NCBI GenBank assembly: GCA_945952585.1
Contig: CAMFII010000005.1
Span: forward strand, 124,001-188,000
Source: an uncultured Rhodobacter sp.
GTDB lineage: Bacteria > Pseudomonadota > Alphaproteobacteria > Rhodobacterales > Rhodobacteraceae
Direction of reading: 5' to 3'
Length of the DNA stretch: 64,000 nt
The notes beneath the pieces were generated by a model that saw only the letters and a list, made by a program, of their open reading frames with translations, was not told where the DNA came from and searched no databases. The position numbers and the translations under genes are program-made. Below are positions 52,407 to 62,002 of the stretch, piece after piece. Numbering within the stretch: the first letter of the stretch is position 1; every line of letters starts with the position of its first letter.

Positions 52407-54206
52407 TCAGGCGCTGTTGCGCCGCTCGGCGCCGCCGAACTGCTGGTCGTAGAGCGCACGGAAGGTGCCCTCGCGGGCGAGAAGGGCATCGACTGTGCCT
52501 TCCTCGGACAGGTGTCCGCCTTCGATCACGCAGATCTTGTCGGCGTTCAGCACAGTCGACAGCCGGTGCGCGATCACGACGGTGGTGCGGCCCTTGGTAA
52601 GGTGCTGGAGCGCCTCCTGCACCAGCGCCTCGGACCGGCTGTCGAGCGCGCTCGTGGCTTCGTCCAACAGCAGGATCGGGGCGTTGCGCAGCATGGCGCG
52701 GGCGATGGCCAGACGCTGTTTCTGTCCGCCCGACAGGAACGCGCCGTTTTCGCCAACCTGCGTGTCATAGCCTTGCGACAGCTTTTCGATGAATTCGTGG
52801 GCGTTGGCGGATTTGCAGGCCTGGACGACCTCCTCATCGGTGGCGCCGGGGCGGCCGAAGCGGATGTTCTCGGCGACCGAGGCTGAGAATAGGAAGGTGT
52901 CCTGCCCGACATAGCTGATGAGGTCGCGGAGCGAAGCGAAGGTGGCGAGGCGGATGTCATGCCCGTCGATCCGGACCGCCCCCTGTTGCGGATCGTAAAG
53001 CCGAAGGATCAGGTTGAGGATGGTCGACTTGCCGCCGCCCGAAGGGCCGACCAGCGCCGTCGTCTTGCCCGCCTCGAAGGACAGGGAAATGCCGTTCAGG
53101 ACCGAACGGCCATTCCCGTAGTCGAAGGACACCTGATCGAAGGTGATGCGGCCCTCGCCCTTGGCCAGATGCAGCGCCGCGGGGTGCTGGGTCAGCGTTT
53201 CCGGTTGGTCGAGCAGGCCGAACATCATCCGGACGCCCACCATGCCGGATTCGATCGACACCCGCATCCGCGACAGGCGCTTGGCCGGTTCGTAGGCCAT
53301 CAGCAGGGCGGTCACGAAAGACATCAGCTGACCGGGCGAGGAGTTGGTCTGGCCAAAGGCCTGCACCGCGGACAGCGCGACGACGGCGGCGATGGCGAAG
53401 CCGGAAAGCGTGTCCATCAAGGGGCTGGTGATGGCCTCGAGCCGGGCGATGGCGTTCGAGCGTTTCTCGACCTCGCGCACGGCCTTGTTCATGCGGAAGG
53501 CCATGCGGTCTTCCAGCGCGAAGGCCTTGATGATGCGGATGCCGGTCGAGGTTTCCTGGATCACCTTGATGATCTCGGCAAGCGAGGCCATCTCCTGCTC
53601 CATGATCGCGCGGACCTTGCCGAGCAGGATGCGGATTCCGTAGATCGCCAGCGGCCCGAAGACCAGCGAGACCAGCGACAGAAGCGGCTGCTGCCAGAAC
53701 ATCACCGCGACGAGGCCGATCAGCGTCAACAGGTCGCGGACAAAGGAGGTCACGATCAGGTCGATGATCCCGCGCGCGGCGTTCGCCGATTGCGTGACCC
53801 GCATCAGCAGGTCCGAGGATTCGGTCAGGTTGAAGAACGACACACCTTGGCGCAGCAGCTTGTCGTAAAGCTTGATCTGCTGGATCGCGACGATGCGGTT
53901 GCCCGCCCGGGTCAGCGCGACCTGCTGGACATAGGTCGCCAGCCCCTTGAGCGTGAAGATCAGGGCGACCGCACCAGCGACGACGAAGACCATGCCGCGG
54001 TTGTCAGGGATCGTCATGGCATCGACGATGTAGCGCATGATCCAGGCAGTGGCCGAAGTACTGGCGGCCACGACGATCATTGCGACTATGGCAATGGCAT
54101 AGAGTCGACGCTGATCCCGCACGTTTTCGCGCAGAAGCCGCCAGAGCTGCTCTTCCCGGATGATCGGGAAGAGATAGGCCAGTTTCTCGGTCAGTTTCAG
54201 CGCCAT
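52407..54206 (-). CDS. MsbA-like ABC exporter (fused permease and ATPase)
   Basis: Half-size exporter of 599 residues from the ATG at 54206; the track's 19-residue extension is not supported. Six membrane helices (about 35-320) are followed by an intact nucleotide-binding domain: Walker [10 protein letters not shown] (about 392-400), Q-loop YVGQDTFLF, signature [15 protein letters not shown], Walker [13 protein letters not shown] and switch AHRLST. Its place ahead of neuC-like and Kdo-transferase genes suggests lipid A or a lipid-linked glycan as cargo. A genome of this kind may have other MsbA copies, so lipid A flipping is inference. Confidence 0.88.
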   Translation of the reverse strand: MALKLTEKLAYLFPIIREEQLWRLLRENVRDQRRLYAIAIVAMIVVAASTSATAWIMRYIVDAMTIPDNRGMVFVVAGAVALIFTLKGLATYVQQVALTRAGNRIVAIQQIKLYDKLLRQGVSFFNLTESSDLLMRVTQSANAARGIIDLIVTSFVRDLLTLIGLVAVMFWQQPLLSLVSLVFGPLAIYGIRILLGKVRAIMEQEMASLAEIIKVIQETSTGIRIIKAFALEDRMAFRMNKAVREVEKRSNAIARLEAITSPLMDTLSGFAIAAVVALSAVQAFGQTNSSPGQLMSFVTALLMAYEPAKRLSRMRVSIESGMVGVRMMFGLLDQPETLTQHPAALHLAKGEGRITFDQVSFDYGNGRSVLNGISLSFEAGKTTALVGPSGGGKSTILNLILRLYDPQQGAVRIDGHDIRLATFASLRDLISYVGQDTFLFSASVAENIRFGRPGATDEEVVQACKSANAHEFIEKLSQGYDTQVGENGAFLSGGQKQRLAIARAMLRNAPILLLDEATSALDSRSEALVQEALQHLTKGRTTVVIAHRLSTVLNADKICVIEGGHLSEEGTVDALLAREGTFRALYDQQFGGAERRNSA

Positions 54207-54422
54207 TCGACGGCAGGTCCCGATCTCGTTCGCAGGGCTCGGACCGGATCCGCGCCCTGGCATGGTGGCGCCCTACATAGTGGATCGCCTGCTGCCGCGC
54301 CACACCCCTGCGGCAAAACCCGCCCATTGCGGCGGCGGTGTAACGCAGATCGGGCAACCGACGTATTGGACAATGCCAGGGCAAGTGCCATTTACTGGCA
54401 GAGACAACGACAAGGGGATGCA

Positions 54423-54941
54423 ATGTCTGACAAGCGCGAAACGGCTATCCTGGCAGGCGGATGCTTCTGGGGGATGCAGGACCTGATCCGCAGGATTCCC
54501 GGGGTGGTGACGACCCGGGTCGGTTACACTGGTGGCGATGTGGCCAATGCCACCTACCGCGATCACGGCACCCATGCCGAGGGGATCGAGATCGTGTTCG
54601 ACCCGGACGTGCTGAGCTACCGTGAGCTTCTGGAGTTCTTCTTCCAGATCCACGACCCGACCACGATGAATCGGCAGGGCAACGATATCGGGACGTCCTA
54701 CCGGTCCGGCATCTACTGGCTGACGGAAGAGCAGAAAGACGAGGCCCTGCGCACGATCGCCGATGTGGATGCGTCGGGGATCTGGCCGGGCAAGGTCGTC
54801 ACCGAGGTCAAGCAGGCCGGGGATTTCTGGGAGGCGGAACCCTTCCATCAGGATTACCTCGTCCGCAACCCGAACGGCTATACCTGCCACTTTGCCCGGC
54901 CGAACTGGAAACTGCCGCGCCGCGCCAGCGACGCAGCCTGA
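54423..54941 (+). CDS. msrA: Peptide-methionine (S)-S-oxide reductase MsrA
   Basis: Repairs oxidised methionine in proteins. The 172-residue protein starts [26 protein letters not shown] contains the catalytic cysteine (about residue 14). [28 protein letters not shown] and [27 protein letters not shown] complete the family signature. It lacks the C-terminal recycling cysteines of some MsrA forms and has one CHF near the end. It diverges from the exporter across 216 bases in which I see no clear promoter, and it precedes selO by 9 bases. Confidence 0.96.
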   Translation: MSDKRETAILAGGCFWGMQDLIRRIPGVVTTRVGYTGGDVANATYRDHGTHAEGIEIVFDPDVLSYRELLEFFFQIHDPTTMNRQGNDIGTSYRSGIYWLTEEQKDEALRTIADVDASGIWPGKVVTEVKQAGDFWEAEPFHQDYLVRNPNGYTCHFARPNWKLPRRASDAA

Positions 54942-54950
54942 GGAGGCGGA

Positions 54951-56447
54951 ATGCCCGACGGAGCGCCCCATACCGCGCCGGTCTTCGGATTCGACAACAG
55001 CTATGCGCGCGATCTGCCGGGCACCTTCGTCGCCTGGCGGGCCGCGCGGGTGGCCGCGCCACGGCTTCTGAAACTGAACCGCGCGCTTGCCGAGGAGCTG
55101 GGGCTGGAGGCCGGGGCGCTGGACGGGGCGCTTGGGGCTGAGGTGTTTTCGGGAAACCTCGCCCCCGCCGATGCCGAGCCGCTCGCCCAGGCTTATGCCG
55201 GGCACCAGTTCGGCGGCTTCTCGCCGCAGCTGGGCGACGGGCGGGCGCTGCTTCTGGGCGAGGTCATCGACCGTGAGGGGCGGCGGCGCGATATCGCGCT
55301 CAAGGGTTCGGGGCAGACGCCGTTCTCGCGCCGGGGCGATGGCAAGGCCGCCATCGGCCCGGTCCTGCGCGAATACCTGATCGGCGAGGCGATGCATGCG
55401 TTGGGTATCCCGACAACCCGGGCGCTGGCGGCGGTGGCGACGGGCGAGCAGATCCTGCGCGACACCGGGCTGCCCGGGGCCGTGCTGACGCGGGTGGCTG
55501 CCAGCCATATCCGCGTCGGCACATTCCAGTTCTTCGCCACCCGCGGAGACACGGACAACCTGCGCAAGCTGACGAATTATACATTGGCGCGCCACTATCC
55601 TGGGCTTGCCGGGGCGGCGTCTCCGGCGCTGGCCCTGCTTGCCGCCGTGACCGAGGCGCAGGCGCGGCTCATCGCGGACTGGATGGCGGTGGGTTTCATC
55701 CACGGGGTGATGAACACCGACAACATGACGCTTTCGGGCGAGACCATCGACTATGGCCCCTGCGCCTTCATGGACGCCTATGCGCCGGGAACGGTGTTTT
55801 CCTCGATCGACCACCAGGGGCGCTATGCCTATGGCAACCAGCCGGGCATCGCCCAATGGAACCTCGCCCGGCTGGCCGAGGCGCTGCTGCCGCTGGTCGA
55901 TGCGCAGGAGGATCGCGCGGTCGAGCGCGCGACCGAAGTGCTTATGGCCTATGCTCCGGCCTATGACGCGGCCTGGCTGGCCCGGATGCGCGCCAAGCTG
56001 GGCTTGTCGACAGCCGAAGAGGGGGACCGGGACCTGGCACTTGGCCTTCTTTCGGTCATGGAGGCCGAGAAGGCCGACTGGACGCTGACCTTCCGCCGCC
56101 TGTCGCAGGTACTCCGGGGCGATGCCTCGGCCTTACGCCTGCAATTCGGCAATCCAGGCGCGATCGACGGCTGGCTGGAGGACTGGAAGCGGCGACTGGC
56201 CCGCGAGGGCGGGGCGGCCGAAGCGCGCGCCGCGGCGATGGACCGGGTCAATCCACTGGTCATTCCCCGCAACCACAAAGTCGAAGACGCGATCCGGGCA
56301 GCGGTCTGGGAGGCCGACCTGGCACCTTTCGAGGCCTTGCTCGACCAGATCACGCGGCCTTTCGACGAGGCTCCGGGGCGAGACGCCTTCGCTCTGCCGC
56401 CGCCGCAGTCCTTTACCGACAGCTTCCGCACCTTCTGCGGGACGTGA
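54951..56447 (+). CDS. selO: Protein adenylyltransferase SelO (YdiU/UPF0061)
   Basis: Pseudokinase that transfers AMP from ATP to Ser/Thr/Tyr on target proteins and is linked to oxidative-stress responses. The 498-residue length fits. Family marks are FDNSYARDLPGTF near the start, AYAGHQFGGFSPQLGDGRA (about 80-98), LKGSGQTPFSRRGDGKA (about 111-127), VMNTDNMTLSGETIDYGPCAF (metal and nucleotide region) and NPLVIPRNH. A C-terminal CGT keeps the cysteine equivalent to selenocysteine of animal SelO. It sits 9 bases after msrA, another redox-repair gene. Confidence 0.95.
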   Translation: MPDGAPHTAPVFGFDNSYARDLPGTFVAWRAARVAAPRLLKLNRALAEELGLEAGALDGALGAEVFSGNLAPADAEPLAQAYAGHQFGGFSPQLGDGRALLLGEVIDREGRRRDIALKGSGQTPFSRRGDGKAAIGPVLREYLIGEAMHALGIPTTRALAAVATGEQILRDTGLPGAVLTRVAASHIRVGTFQFFATRGDTDNLRKLTNYTLARHYPGLAGAASPALALLAAVTEAQARLIADWMAVGFIHGVMNTDNMTLSGETIDYGPCAFMDAYAPGTVFSSIDHQGRYAYGNQPGIAQWNLARLAEALLPLVDAQEDRAVERATEVLMAYAPAYDAAWLARMRAKLGLSTAEEGDRDLALGLLSVMEAEKADWTLTFRRLSQVLRGDASALRLQFGNPGAIDGWLEDWKRRLAREGGAAEARAAAMDRVNPLVIPRNHKVEDAIRAAVWEADLAPFEALLDQITRPFDEAPGRDAFALPPPQSFTDSFRTFCGT

Positions 56448-56561
56448 CCCCCCGAACCTGCCCGCGTTTTTCCGGGGTGCCCTTGCAGCCCCCGGAACGC
56501 GCAACTAAGACTCTGGCAAGACCACTGGCGATAGTCATCGCGAGAACATGAGGCAGGACCG

Positions 56562-57194
56562 ATGAAAGATCCGATCGACCTTTACATGAACACGCTCGTG
56601 CCGATGGTGGTCGAACAGACCAGCCGGGGCGAACGGGCCTATGACATCTATTCGCGCCTCTTGAAGGAGCGGATCATCTTCCTCGCGGGCCCGGTGCATG
56701 ACGGCATGTCGTCGCTCATCTGCGCGCAGCTCCTCTTCCTTGAGTCGGAGAACCCGTCCAAGGAAATCGCCATGTATATCAACAGCCCCGGCGGCGTTGT
56801 GACCTCGGGCCTGTCGATCTACGACACGATGCAGTACATCCGGCCCAAGGTTTCGACGCTGGTCATCGGGCAGGCGGCGTCGATGGGCTCGCTCCTGCTG
56901 ACGGCGGGCGAGAAGGGGATGCGCTTCTCGCTTCCGAACAGCCGGGTCATGGTCCACCAGCCCTCGGGCGGCTACCAGGGGCAGGCCACGGATATCATGA
57001 TCCACGCCCGCGAGACCGAAAAGCTGAAGCGCCGGCTGAACGAGATCTATGTGAAACACACTGGCCAGAACCTGGAAACAGTGGAAGCCGCGCTGGAGCG
57101 CGACAACTTCATGTCGGCAGAGGATGCCAAGGCCTGGGGCCTGATCGACGAGATCCTCGAAGCGCGCGGCAAGATGGACGACACGGCGAAGTGA
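56562..57194 (+). CDS. clpP: ATP-dependent Clp protease proteolytic subunit ClpP
   Basis: Serine protease that forms the 14-mer degradation chamber, working with ClpX or ClpA. The 210-residue protein begins [19 protein letters not shown]; the catalytic serine lies in GQAASMGS (about 103-110), the histidine in [10 protein letters not shown] (about 128) and the aspartate near the ERDNFM segment. YINSPGG forms the oxyanion strand. It precedes clpX by 132 bases containing a hairpin, so clpX probably has partly separate expression. Confidence 0.97.
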   Translation: MKDPIDLYMNTLVPMVVEQTSRGERAYDIYSRLLKERIIFLAGPVHDGMSSLICAQLLFLESENPSKEIAMYINSPGGVVTSGLSIYDTMQYIRPKVSTLVIGQAASMGSLLLTAGEKGMRFSLPNSRVMVHQPSGGYQGQATDIMIHARETEKLKRRLNEIYVKHTGQNLETVEAALERDNFMSAEDAKAWGLIDEILEARGKMDDTAK

Positions 57195-57202
57195 CGTCGG
57201 CG

Positions 57203-57226
57203 CCCTGTGGCCGAACGGCCACGGGG
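57203..57226 (+). terminator. Hairpin between clpP and clpX
   Basis: CCCTGTGGCC and GGCCACGGGG form a 10-base stem with one G-T pair and a GAAC tetraloop, 8 bases after the clpP stop. A weak T run (ATGATTT) follows. It likely terminates or attenuates clpP transcripts, leaving the remaining 100 bases for a clpX promoter. Confidence 0.6.
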
Positions 57227-57326
57227 CATGATTTGCGATTGTGAAGGTCGGGGGTCTGTCCTAGACTTTTTACATTACGGGCAAGGCCAGCCTTCGGGCC
57301 GGGCGGCCGCCAGGCAGAGGACGACG

Positions 57327-58595
57327 ATGGCGAACAATTCCGGCTCCGACAGCAAGAACACGCTTTACTGCTCGTTCTGCGGCAAGAGCCAGCATGAGGT
57401 CCGCAAGCTGATCGCCGGACCGACGGTGTTCATCTGCGACGAATGCGTCGAGCTGTGCATGGACATCATCCGCGAGGAAACGAAATCCTCCGGCCTGAAA
57501 TCCTCGGACGGGGTTCCGACCCCGCGCGAGATCTGCAAGGTGCTGGACGACTATGTGATCGGCCAGATCCATGCCAAGCGCGTGCTCTCGGTCGCGGTCC
57601 ACAACCACTACAAGCGGCTGAACCACTCGTCAAAGACCGACATCGAGCTGTCGAAGTCGAACATCCTGCTGATCGGCCCGACCGGCTGCGGCAAGACGCT
57701 GCTCGCGCAGACGCTGGCCCGCATCCTGGACGTGCCGTTCACCATGGCGGATGCGACGACGCTGACCGAGGCCGGCTACGTCGGTGAGGATGTCGAGAAC
57801 ATCATCCTGAAGCTCTTGCAGGCGTCTGAATACAACGTCGAGCGGGCGCAGCGCGGCATCGTCTATATCGACGAGGTCGACAAGATCACGCGGAAGTCCG
57901 ACAACCCCTCGATCACCCGCGACGTGTCGGGCGAGGGCGTGCAGCAGGCGCTTCTGAAGATCATGGAAGGCACCATCGCTTCTGTTCCGCCCCAGGGCGG
58001 GCGCAAGCACCCGCAGCAGGAATTCCTGCAGGTGGACACGACGAACATCCTGTTCATCTGTGGCGGCGCCTTTGCGGGGCTCGAAAAGATCATCGCGCAG
58101 CGCAACAAGGGATCGGGCATCGGCTTTGGTGCCGAGGTGAAGGATCCGGACGCGCGCGGCGTGGGCGAGCTTTTCATGGAGCTCGAACCGGAAGACTTGC
58201 TGAAATTCGGCCTCATCCCCGAATTCGTCGGCCGTCTGCCGGTGATCGCCACGCTGACCGACCTGGACGAAGCCGCGCTGGTCACCATCCTGACCGAGCC
58301 GAAGAACGCGCTGGTGAAACAGTACCAGCGCCTGTTCGAGATCGAGGGCGTGAAGCTGACCTTCACCCCGGATGCCCTTGTCGCCATCGCCAAGCGCGCC
58401 ATCAAGCGCAAGACCGGCGCACGTGGCCTGCGGTCGATCATGGAGGACATCCTTCTCGACACGATGTTCGAACTGCCGGGCATGGAAGGGGTGGAAGAGG
58501 TCGTGGTGAACGAGGAAGCCGTGAAGAGCGGCGCGAAGCCGCTTCTGATCTTCACCGAGCCGAAGAAGAAGAAGGAGCCCGCATCGGCGGGCTGA
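57327..58595 (+). CDS. clpX: ATP-dependent Clp protease ATP-binding subunit ClpX
   Basis: AAA+ unfoldase that feeds substrates to ClpP. From the ATG at 57327 ([22 protein letters not shown]) it has 422 residues. The N-terminal zinc domain has CSFC and CDEC; Walker A GPTGCGKT (about 118-125), Walker [11 protein letters not shown], the RKHPQQEF pore-loop region and the C-terminal sensor-2 arginine region [13 protein letters not shown] are intact. The track's upstream extension has no family similarity. A terminator hairpin follows. Confidence 0.97.
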   Translation: MANNSGSDSKNTLYCSFCGKSQHEVRKLIAGPTVFICDECVELCMDIIREETKSSGLKSSDGVPTPREICKVLDDYVIGQIHAKRVLSVAVHNHYKRLNHSSKTDIELSKSNILLIGPTGCGKTLLAQTLARILDVPFTMADATTLTEAGYVGEDVENIILKLLQASEYNVERAQRGIVYIDEVDKITRKSDNPSITRDVSGEGVQQALLKIMEGTIASVPPQGGRKHPQQEFLQVDTTNILFICGGAFAGLEKIIAQRNKGSGIGFGAEVKDPDARGVGELFMELEPEDLLKFGLIPEFVGRLPVIATLTDLDEAALVTILTEPKNALVKQYQRLFEIEGVKLTFTPDALVAIAKRAIKRKTGARGLRSIMEDILLDTMFELPGMEGVEEVVVNEEAVKSGAKPLLIFTEPKKKKEPASAG

Positions 58596-58622
58596 GCCGC
58601 GTCCGGAAAACCTGACTGATGC

Positions 58623-58647
58623 AAGGGCGGGCGAAAGTCCGCCCTTT
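58623..58647 (+). terminator. clpX terminator
   Basis: AAGGGCGG and CCGCCCTT form a stem of at least 8 bases around an 8-base GC-containing loop, followed by a T-rich stretch that begins the GATTTTTC palindrome. It lies 28 bases after the clpX stop. Confidence 0.75.
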
Positions 58648-58648
58648 C

Positions 58649-58701
58649 GATTTTTCTACGAAAAATCAGGGCCCCGGCCTGGGATTATTCGCAGAAAAAT
58701 C
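58649..58701. repeat. Two copies of the GATTTTTC-N3-GAAAAATC palindrome (locus C)
   Basis: GATTTTTCTACGAAAAATC (58649-58667) is perfect; the second copy, at 58683-58701, has one change (GATTATTC). They flank a 15-base GC-rich spacer, as at locus B. Together with the preceding clpX terminator they fill most of the gap before the NDUFA12-like gene. The remaining bases to 58798 show nothing recognisable. Confidence 0.85.
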
Positions 58702-58798
58702 GGGGGGTGCGCGCCGTTGCGGCGGATGCGGTCCTCTCGCCTCTGGACCTTGCCCGCGCCTTCGGCCATAGAGGAGCAAACGACCCGCGGAGGCCACG

Positions 58799-59173
58799 AT
58801 GGAATTCCTCAAGCGCCTTGTTACCTGGTGGAACGGCCAGACGCTCGGCACACAGCTCTTCACCGCCCGCCGGGGCGTCAAGGTGGGCGAGGACGACCAG
58901 GGCAACATCTATTACGAGACCCGCGACGGCAAGCGGCGTTGGGTCATCTACAACGGCGAGGCCGAAGCCTCGCGCGTTTCGCCGGAATGGCACGGCTGGC
59001 TCCACCACACCTGGAACGACCCGCCGACCAAGACGCCGCTCAAGCACAAGGCCTGGGAAAAGCCGCATCAGGAAAACCTGACCGGCACGCTGGCCGCCTA
59101 TGCCCCGCCCGGTTCGATCCGCCGGCCCGCGCCCGTGGCGCGTGCCGACTACGAGGCCTGGCAGCCGGAATAA
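58799..59173 (+). CDS. NADH:ubiquinone oxidoreductase accessory subunit NDUFA12 (B17.2) homologue
   Basis: Accessory subunit of respiratory complex I, shared by alphaproteobacteria and mitochondria. The 124-residue protein has the family core: [18 protein letters not shown] near the start, [43 protein letters not shown] (about 29-72, the strongest part) and [18 protein letters not shown]. The rest of the nuo operon is not here. Its stop shares bases with the next start (TAATG), so it is co-transcribed with the MlaD-like gene. Confidence 0.93.
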   Translation: MEFLKRLVTWWNGQTLGTQLFTARRGVKVGEDDQGNIYYETRDGKRRWVIYNGEAEASRVSPEWHGWLHHTWNDPPTKTPLKHKAWEKPHQENLTGTLAAYAPPGSIRRPAPVARADYEAWQPE

Positions 59174-59631
59174 TGGCCGAGAACGTCACAGAGGTTGTTG
59201 CTGGCGCAGCCGTTCTGGCGGTGGCGATCGGATTTCTGGTCTATGCCGGCCAGCATACCGGCTACGCCACCACCGACAGCGGCAGCTACTCGCTCAAGGC
59301 CAGCTTCCGCTCGGTCGAAGGGGTGAAGGTGGGCACGGATGTGCGGCTGGCCGGGGTCAAGGTCGGGACCGTCACCGACCTGACGCTCAATCCGCAGACC
59401 TTCTATGCCGACGCGACAGTCAGCGTGAAGAACGGAATCGAATTGCCCGACGACAGTGCCATCGTGATCTCGTCCGAGGGGCTGCTCGGGGGCAATTTCG
59501 TCGAGATCCAGCCGGGCGGCTCGCCCGACATGCTGGCTCCGGGAGCGGAGATCGAGGATACGCAGGGCGCCGTCAGCCTGATCTCGCTGTTGATGAAATT
59601 CGTCAGCGGCTCGAACGGGGACAAGACGTGA
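59173..59631 (+). CDS. mlaD: MlaD-like MCE-domain phospholipid transport protein
   Basis: Membrane-anchored ring protein that helps return phospholipids from the outer membrane. The 152-residue product has one N-terminal membrane helix (about 9-25) and an MCE domain (about 38-120) with SLKASFRSVEGVKVGTDVRLAGVKVGTV and the conserved VISSEGLLGGNFVEI. It overlaps the NDUFA12 homologue by one base and the DUF2155 gene by four (GTGA). The MlaE and MlaF partners are not in the window. Short single-MCE proteins of this kind are typical of MlaD. Confidence 0.9.
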   Translation: MAENVTEVVAGAAVLAVAIGFLVYAGQHTGYATTDSGSYSLKASFRSVEGVKVGTDVRLAGVKVGTVTDLTLNPQTFYADATVSVKNGIELPDDSAIVISSEGLLGGNFVEIQPGGSPDMLAPGAEIEDTQGAVSLISLLMKFVSGSNGDKT

Positions 59632-59999
59632 TCCGAGCCGGGCTGCTCGCGGCTCTCGTTGCCTTTCCCGCAATGGCCGAAGAGGTGGGAGAGGCTCCGG
59701 GCGGCGTGGTGCGCCTGCTCGACCGCCTGACCGGCCAGCTCGAGGATATCGACCTTAGCCGTGGCCAGAGCGCCAGCCATGACCGGCTGACGATTCAGCT
59801 GGACGATTGCCGCTACCCGGTCGCCGATCCCGCCTCGAACGCCTATGCCCATCTGACGATCATGGACGCGATGACGCCGGGTGCGCCGGTCTTCGCCGGG
59901 TGGATGGTCGCGTCCAGCCCGGCGCTGAACGCGCTGGATCATCCGCGCTACGACGTCTGGATCCTGCGCTGCGATACGCCCTCCCGCGACGGCGAGTAG
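59628..59999 (+). CDS. DUF2155 family periplasmic protein
   Basis: The 123-residue product starts at a GTG inside the mlaD stop. A signal peptide (IRAGLLAALVAFPAMA, cleaved near residue 18) is followed by the DUF2155 core: VVRLLDRLTGQLEDIDLSRGQS, DDCRYPVADPASNAYAHLTI and APVFAGWMVASSPALNALDHPRYDVWILRC. Two cysteines (in DDCRYP and LRCD) could form a disulfide. The function of the family is unknown. The last 52 bases overlap the 3' end of aat on the other strand. Confidence 0.88.
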   Translation: MIRAGLLAALVAFPAMAEEVGEAPGGVVRLLDRLTGQLEDIDLSRGQSASHDRLTIQLDDCRYPVADPASNAYAHLTIMDAMTPGAPVFAGWMVASSPALNALDHPRYDVWILRCDTPSRDGE

Positions 60000-60583
60000 C
60001 CGGGCGGGTCGAAGCTGGCCTGATGGGTCAGGGCATCGGCGAGGCGGCGGCGATACTCCCCCCGCGAGATTTCCTGCCCGCCAAGCGAAGCAAGATGCGG
60101 CGTCAGGAACTGCGTGTCGAACAGCCGGAACCCGCCCGCCCGCAGGCGATGCACGAGCCAGGCCAACGCCACCTTCGAGGCATCGGTCCGGCGCGAGAAC
60201 ATGCTTTCGCCGAAGAAGGCCGCCCCGAGCGTGACGCCATAGACGCCGCCGACCAGATCGCTGCCTGCCCAGACCTCCAGGGAATGGGCTTGGCCCTGTT
60301 GGAACAGATCGATGTAGAGGTCGTGGATCGCCGGATTGATCCAGGTCTCTGGCCGGTCGGCGCAGCCCTGCAAGACGGCCTCAAATGCGCTGTCTGTTCG
60401 AATTGTATAATTCCATCCGCGTATTCGGCGTGAAAGTGAACGTGAAATGTGAAATCCGTCCAAGGGGAAGATGCCCCTGCGCCGCGGATCAACCCAATGT
60501 ATGGTGGGATCGTCTCGGCTTTCCGCCATCGGGAAGATCCCGGCGGCATAGGCCCGCAGCAGAAGGTCGGCCGTCAGGGTCAT
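59948..60583 (-). CDS. aat: Leucyl/phenylalanyl-tRNA--protein transferase Aat
   Basis: Adds Leu or Phe to the N-terminus of proteins with basic N-termini, making N-degrons read by ClpS-ClpAP. From the ATG at 60583 it has 211 residues. YAAGIFPMAESRDDPTIHWVDPRRRGIFPLD (about 11-42), GGVYGVTLGAAFFGESMFSRRTDASKVAL (about 112-140) and LFDTQFLTPHLASLGGQEISR are the family signature. It starts 50 bases after accC, directly beyond the accBC terminator. Its 3' end overlaps the convergent DUF2155 gene. Confidence 0.96.
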   Translation of the reverse strand: MTLTADLLLRAYAAGIFPMAESRDDPTIHWVDPRRRGIFPLDGFHISRSLSRRIRGWNYTIRTDSAFEAVLQGCADRPETWINPAIHDLYIDLFQQGQAHSLEVWAGSDLVGGVYGVTLGAAFFGESMFSRRTDASKVALAWLVHRLRAGGFRLFDTQFLTPHLASLGGQEISRGEYRRRLADALTHQASFDPPGYSPSREGVSQRRIQTS

Positions 60584-60584
60584 G

Positions 60585-60611
60585 AAAAAAGGCGGCCCAG
60601 GACGGGCCGCC
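60585..60611 (-). terminator. Rho-independent terminator after accBC
   Basis: On the minus strand GGCGGCCC-GTCCT-GGGCCGCC forms a perfect 8-base GC stem followed by six T residues, 22 bases after the accC stop and directly before the aat start codon. It is the clearest intrinsic terminator in the window. aat must therefore use readthrough or a promoter inside this short gap. Confidence 0.9.
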
Positions 60612-60632
60612 CCTTTCCGCGGGCAGGGCAGG

Positions 60633-61979
60633 TCAGCCGAACTGCTTGGCCAGCCATTTTTCCAGCCAGTGGATGTTGTAGTCGCCCGTCTGGATGTCGG
60701 GGTCCTGAAGCAGCGCATGGAACAGCGGGATCGTCGTTTCGATCCCGTCGATCACCAACTCGCCAAGCGCGCGGTTAAGGCGCGCCAGCGCCTCGGGCCG
60801 GTCGCGGCCGTGGACGATCAGCTTGCCGATCAGGCTGTCGTAATAGGGCGGGATCGAATAGCCGCCGTACAGCGCCGAATCCATCCGCACGCCAAGGCCG
60901 CCGGGGGCATGGAACACCTTCACCTTGCCCGGGCGGGGGGCGAATTCGGGGATCTTCTCGGCGTTGATCCGGACCTCGATCGCATGGCCGTTGATGACGA
61001 GATCGTCCTGGGTGAAGGACATCTCCATCCCCGAGGCGACACGGATCTGTTCGCGCACGAGGTCGACGCCAAAGATCGCCTCGGTCACTGGATGCTCGAC
61101 CTGCAGGCGGGTGTTCATCTCGATGAAGTAGAACTCGCCGTCCTCGTAAAGGAACTCGATCGTGCCCGCACCGATATAGGCGATCTTGGCGACCGCCTCG
61201 GCGCAGATGCGGCCGATCTTGGCGCGCATGGCCGGGGTGATGACCGGGCCCGGCGCCTCTTCGAAGACCTTCTGGTGTCGGCGCTGCAGGGAGCAGTCGC
61301 GTTCGCCCAGATGCACCGCCTTGCCGCGCCCGTCGCCGAAGACCTGGATCTCGATATGGCGCGGTTTCTGGAGGTACTTCTCGATATAGACCTCGTCATT
61401 GCCGAAGGCGGCCTTTGCCTCGGACCGGGCGGTGCGGAAGGCGATTTCCAGCTCGTTCGCGGATTTCGCGACCTTCATCCCCCGGCCGCCGCCGCCGGCG
61501 GTGGCCTTGATGATGACCGGATAGCCAATGCCCTCGGCCACGCTCAGCGCGGATTCGAGGTCGGGCACACCACCGTCGGAGCCGGGCACCACCGGGATGC
61601 CAAGCGACTTGGCGGTTTCCTTGGCGGTGATCTTGTCGCCCATGATGCGGATATGTTCCGCCGAGGGGCCGATGAAGGTGATGCCGTGGTCTTCCAGCGC
61701 CTGCGCGAAAGCCGCGTTTTCCGACAGGAAGCCATAGCCGGGATGCACGGCCTCGGCGCCGGTGATTTCGCAGGCCGAGATGATCGCGGCCTTGTTGAGA
61801 TAGCTTTCCGAGGACGGGGCCGGCCCAATGCAGATGCTTTCGTCCGCCATGCGCACATGCATCGCGTCGGCATCCGCTGTCGAATGCACCGCGACCGAGG
61901 TAATCCCCATCTCGCGGCAGGCGCGGATGACGCGCAGCGCGATCTCGCCGCGGTTGGCGATCAGGATCTTGTTGAACAT
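60633..61979 (-). CDS. accC: Acetyl-CoA carboxylase biotin carboxylase subunit AccC
   Basis: Carboxylates the biotin of AccB with ATP and bicarbonate, the first half of malonyl-CoA synthesis. From the ATG at 61979 ([20 protein letters not shown]) it has 448 residues. The ATP-grasp domain shows [15 protein letters not shown] (about 157-171), the [14 protein letters not shown] segment, [16 protein letters not shown] (catalytic region) and the C-terminal [17 protein letters not shown]. The start at 62006 in the track overlaps accB and is less likely. It lies 23 bases after accB. Confidence 0.97.
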   Translation of the reverse strand: MFNKILIANRGEIALRVIRACREMGITSVAVHSTADADAMHVRMADESICIGPAPSSESYLNKAAIISACEITGAEAVHPGYGFLSENAAFAQALEDHGITFIGPSAEHIRIMGDKITAKETAKSLGIPVVPGSDGGVPDLESALSVAEGIGYPVIIKATAGGGGRGMKVAKSANELEIAFRTARSEAKAAFGNDEVYIEKYLQKPRHIEIQVFGDGRGKAVHLGERDCSLQRRHQKVFEEAPGPVITPAMRAKIGRICAEAVAKIAYIGAGTIEFLYEDGEFYFIEMNTRLQVEHPVTEAIFGVDLVREQIRVASGMEMSFTQDDLVINGHAIEVRINAEKIPEFAPRPGKVKVFHAPGGLGVRMDSALYGGYSIPPYYDSLIGKLIVHGRDRPEALARLNRALGELVIDGIETTIPLFHALLQDPDIQTGDYNIHWLEKWLAKQFG

Positions 61980-62002
61980 GGGTCGCGCCCCCTGATCCGA
62001 AC

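Noticed and set aside
52959-54941. 660-residue plus-strand ORF ending in MsrA
   Set aside because: Only the last 172 residues are MsrA; the rest is antisense to the MsbA-like exporter. The msrA start is placed at 54423.
54273-55856. 527-residue minus-strand ORF over msrA and selO
   Set aside because: Shadow frame opposite two well-supported genes.
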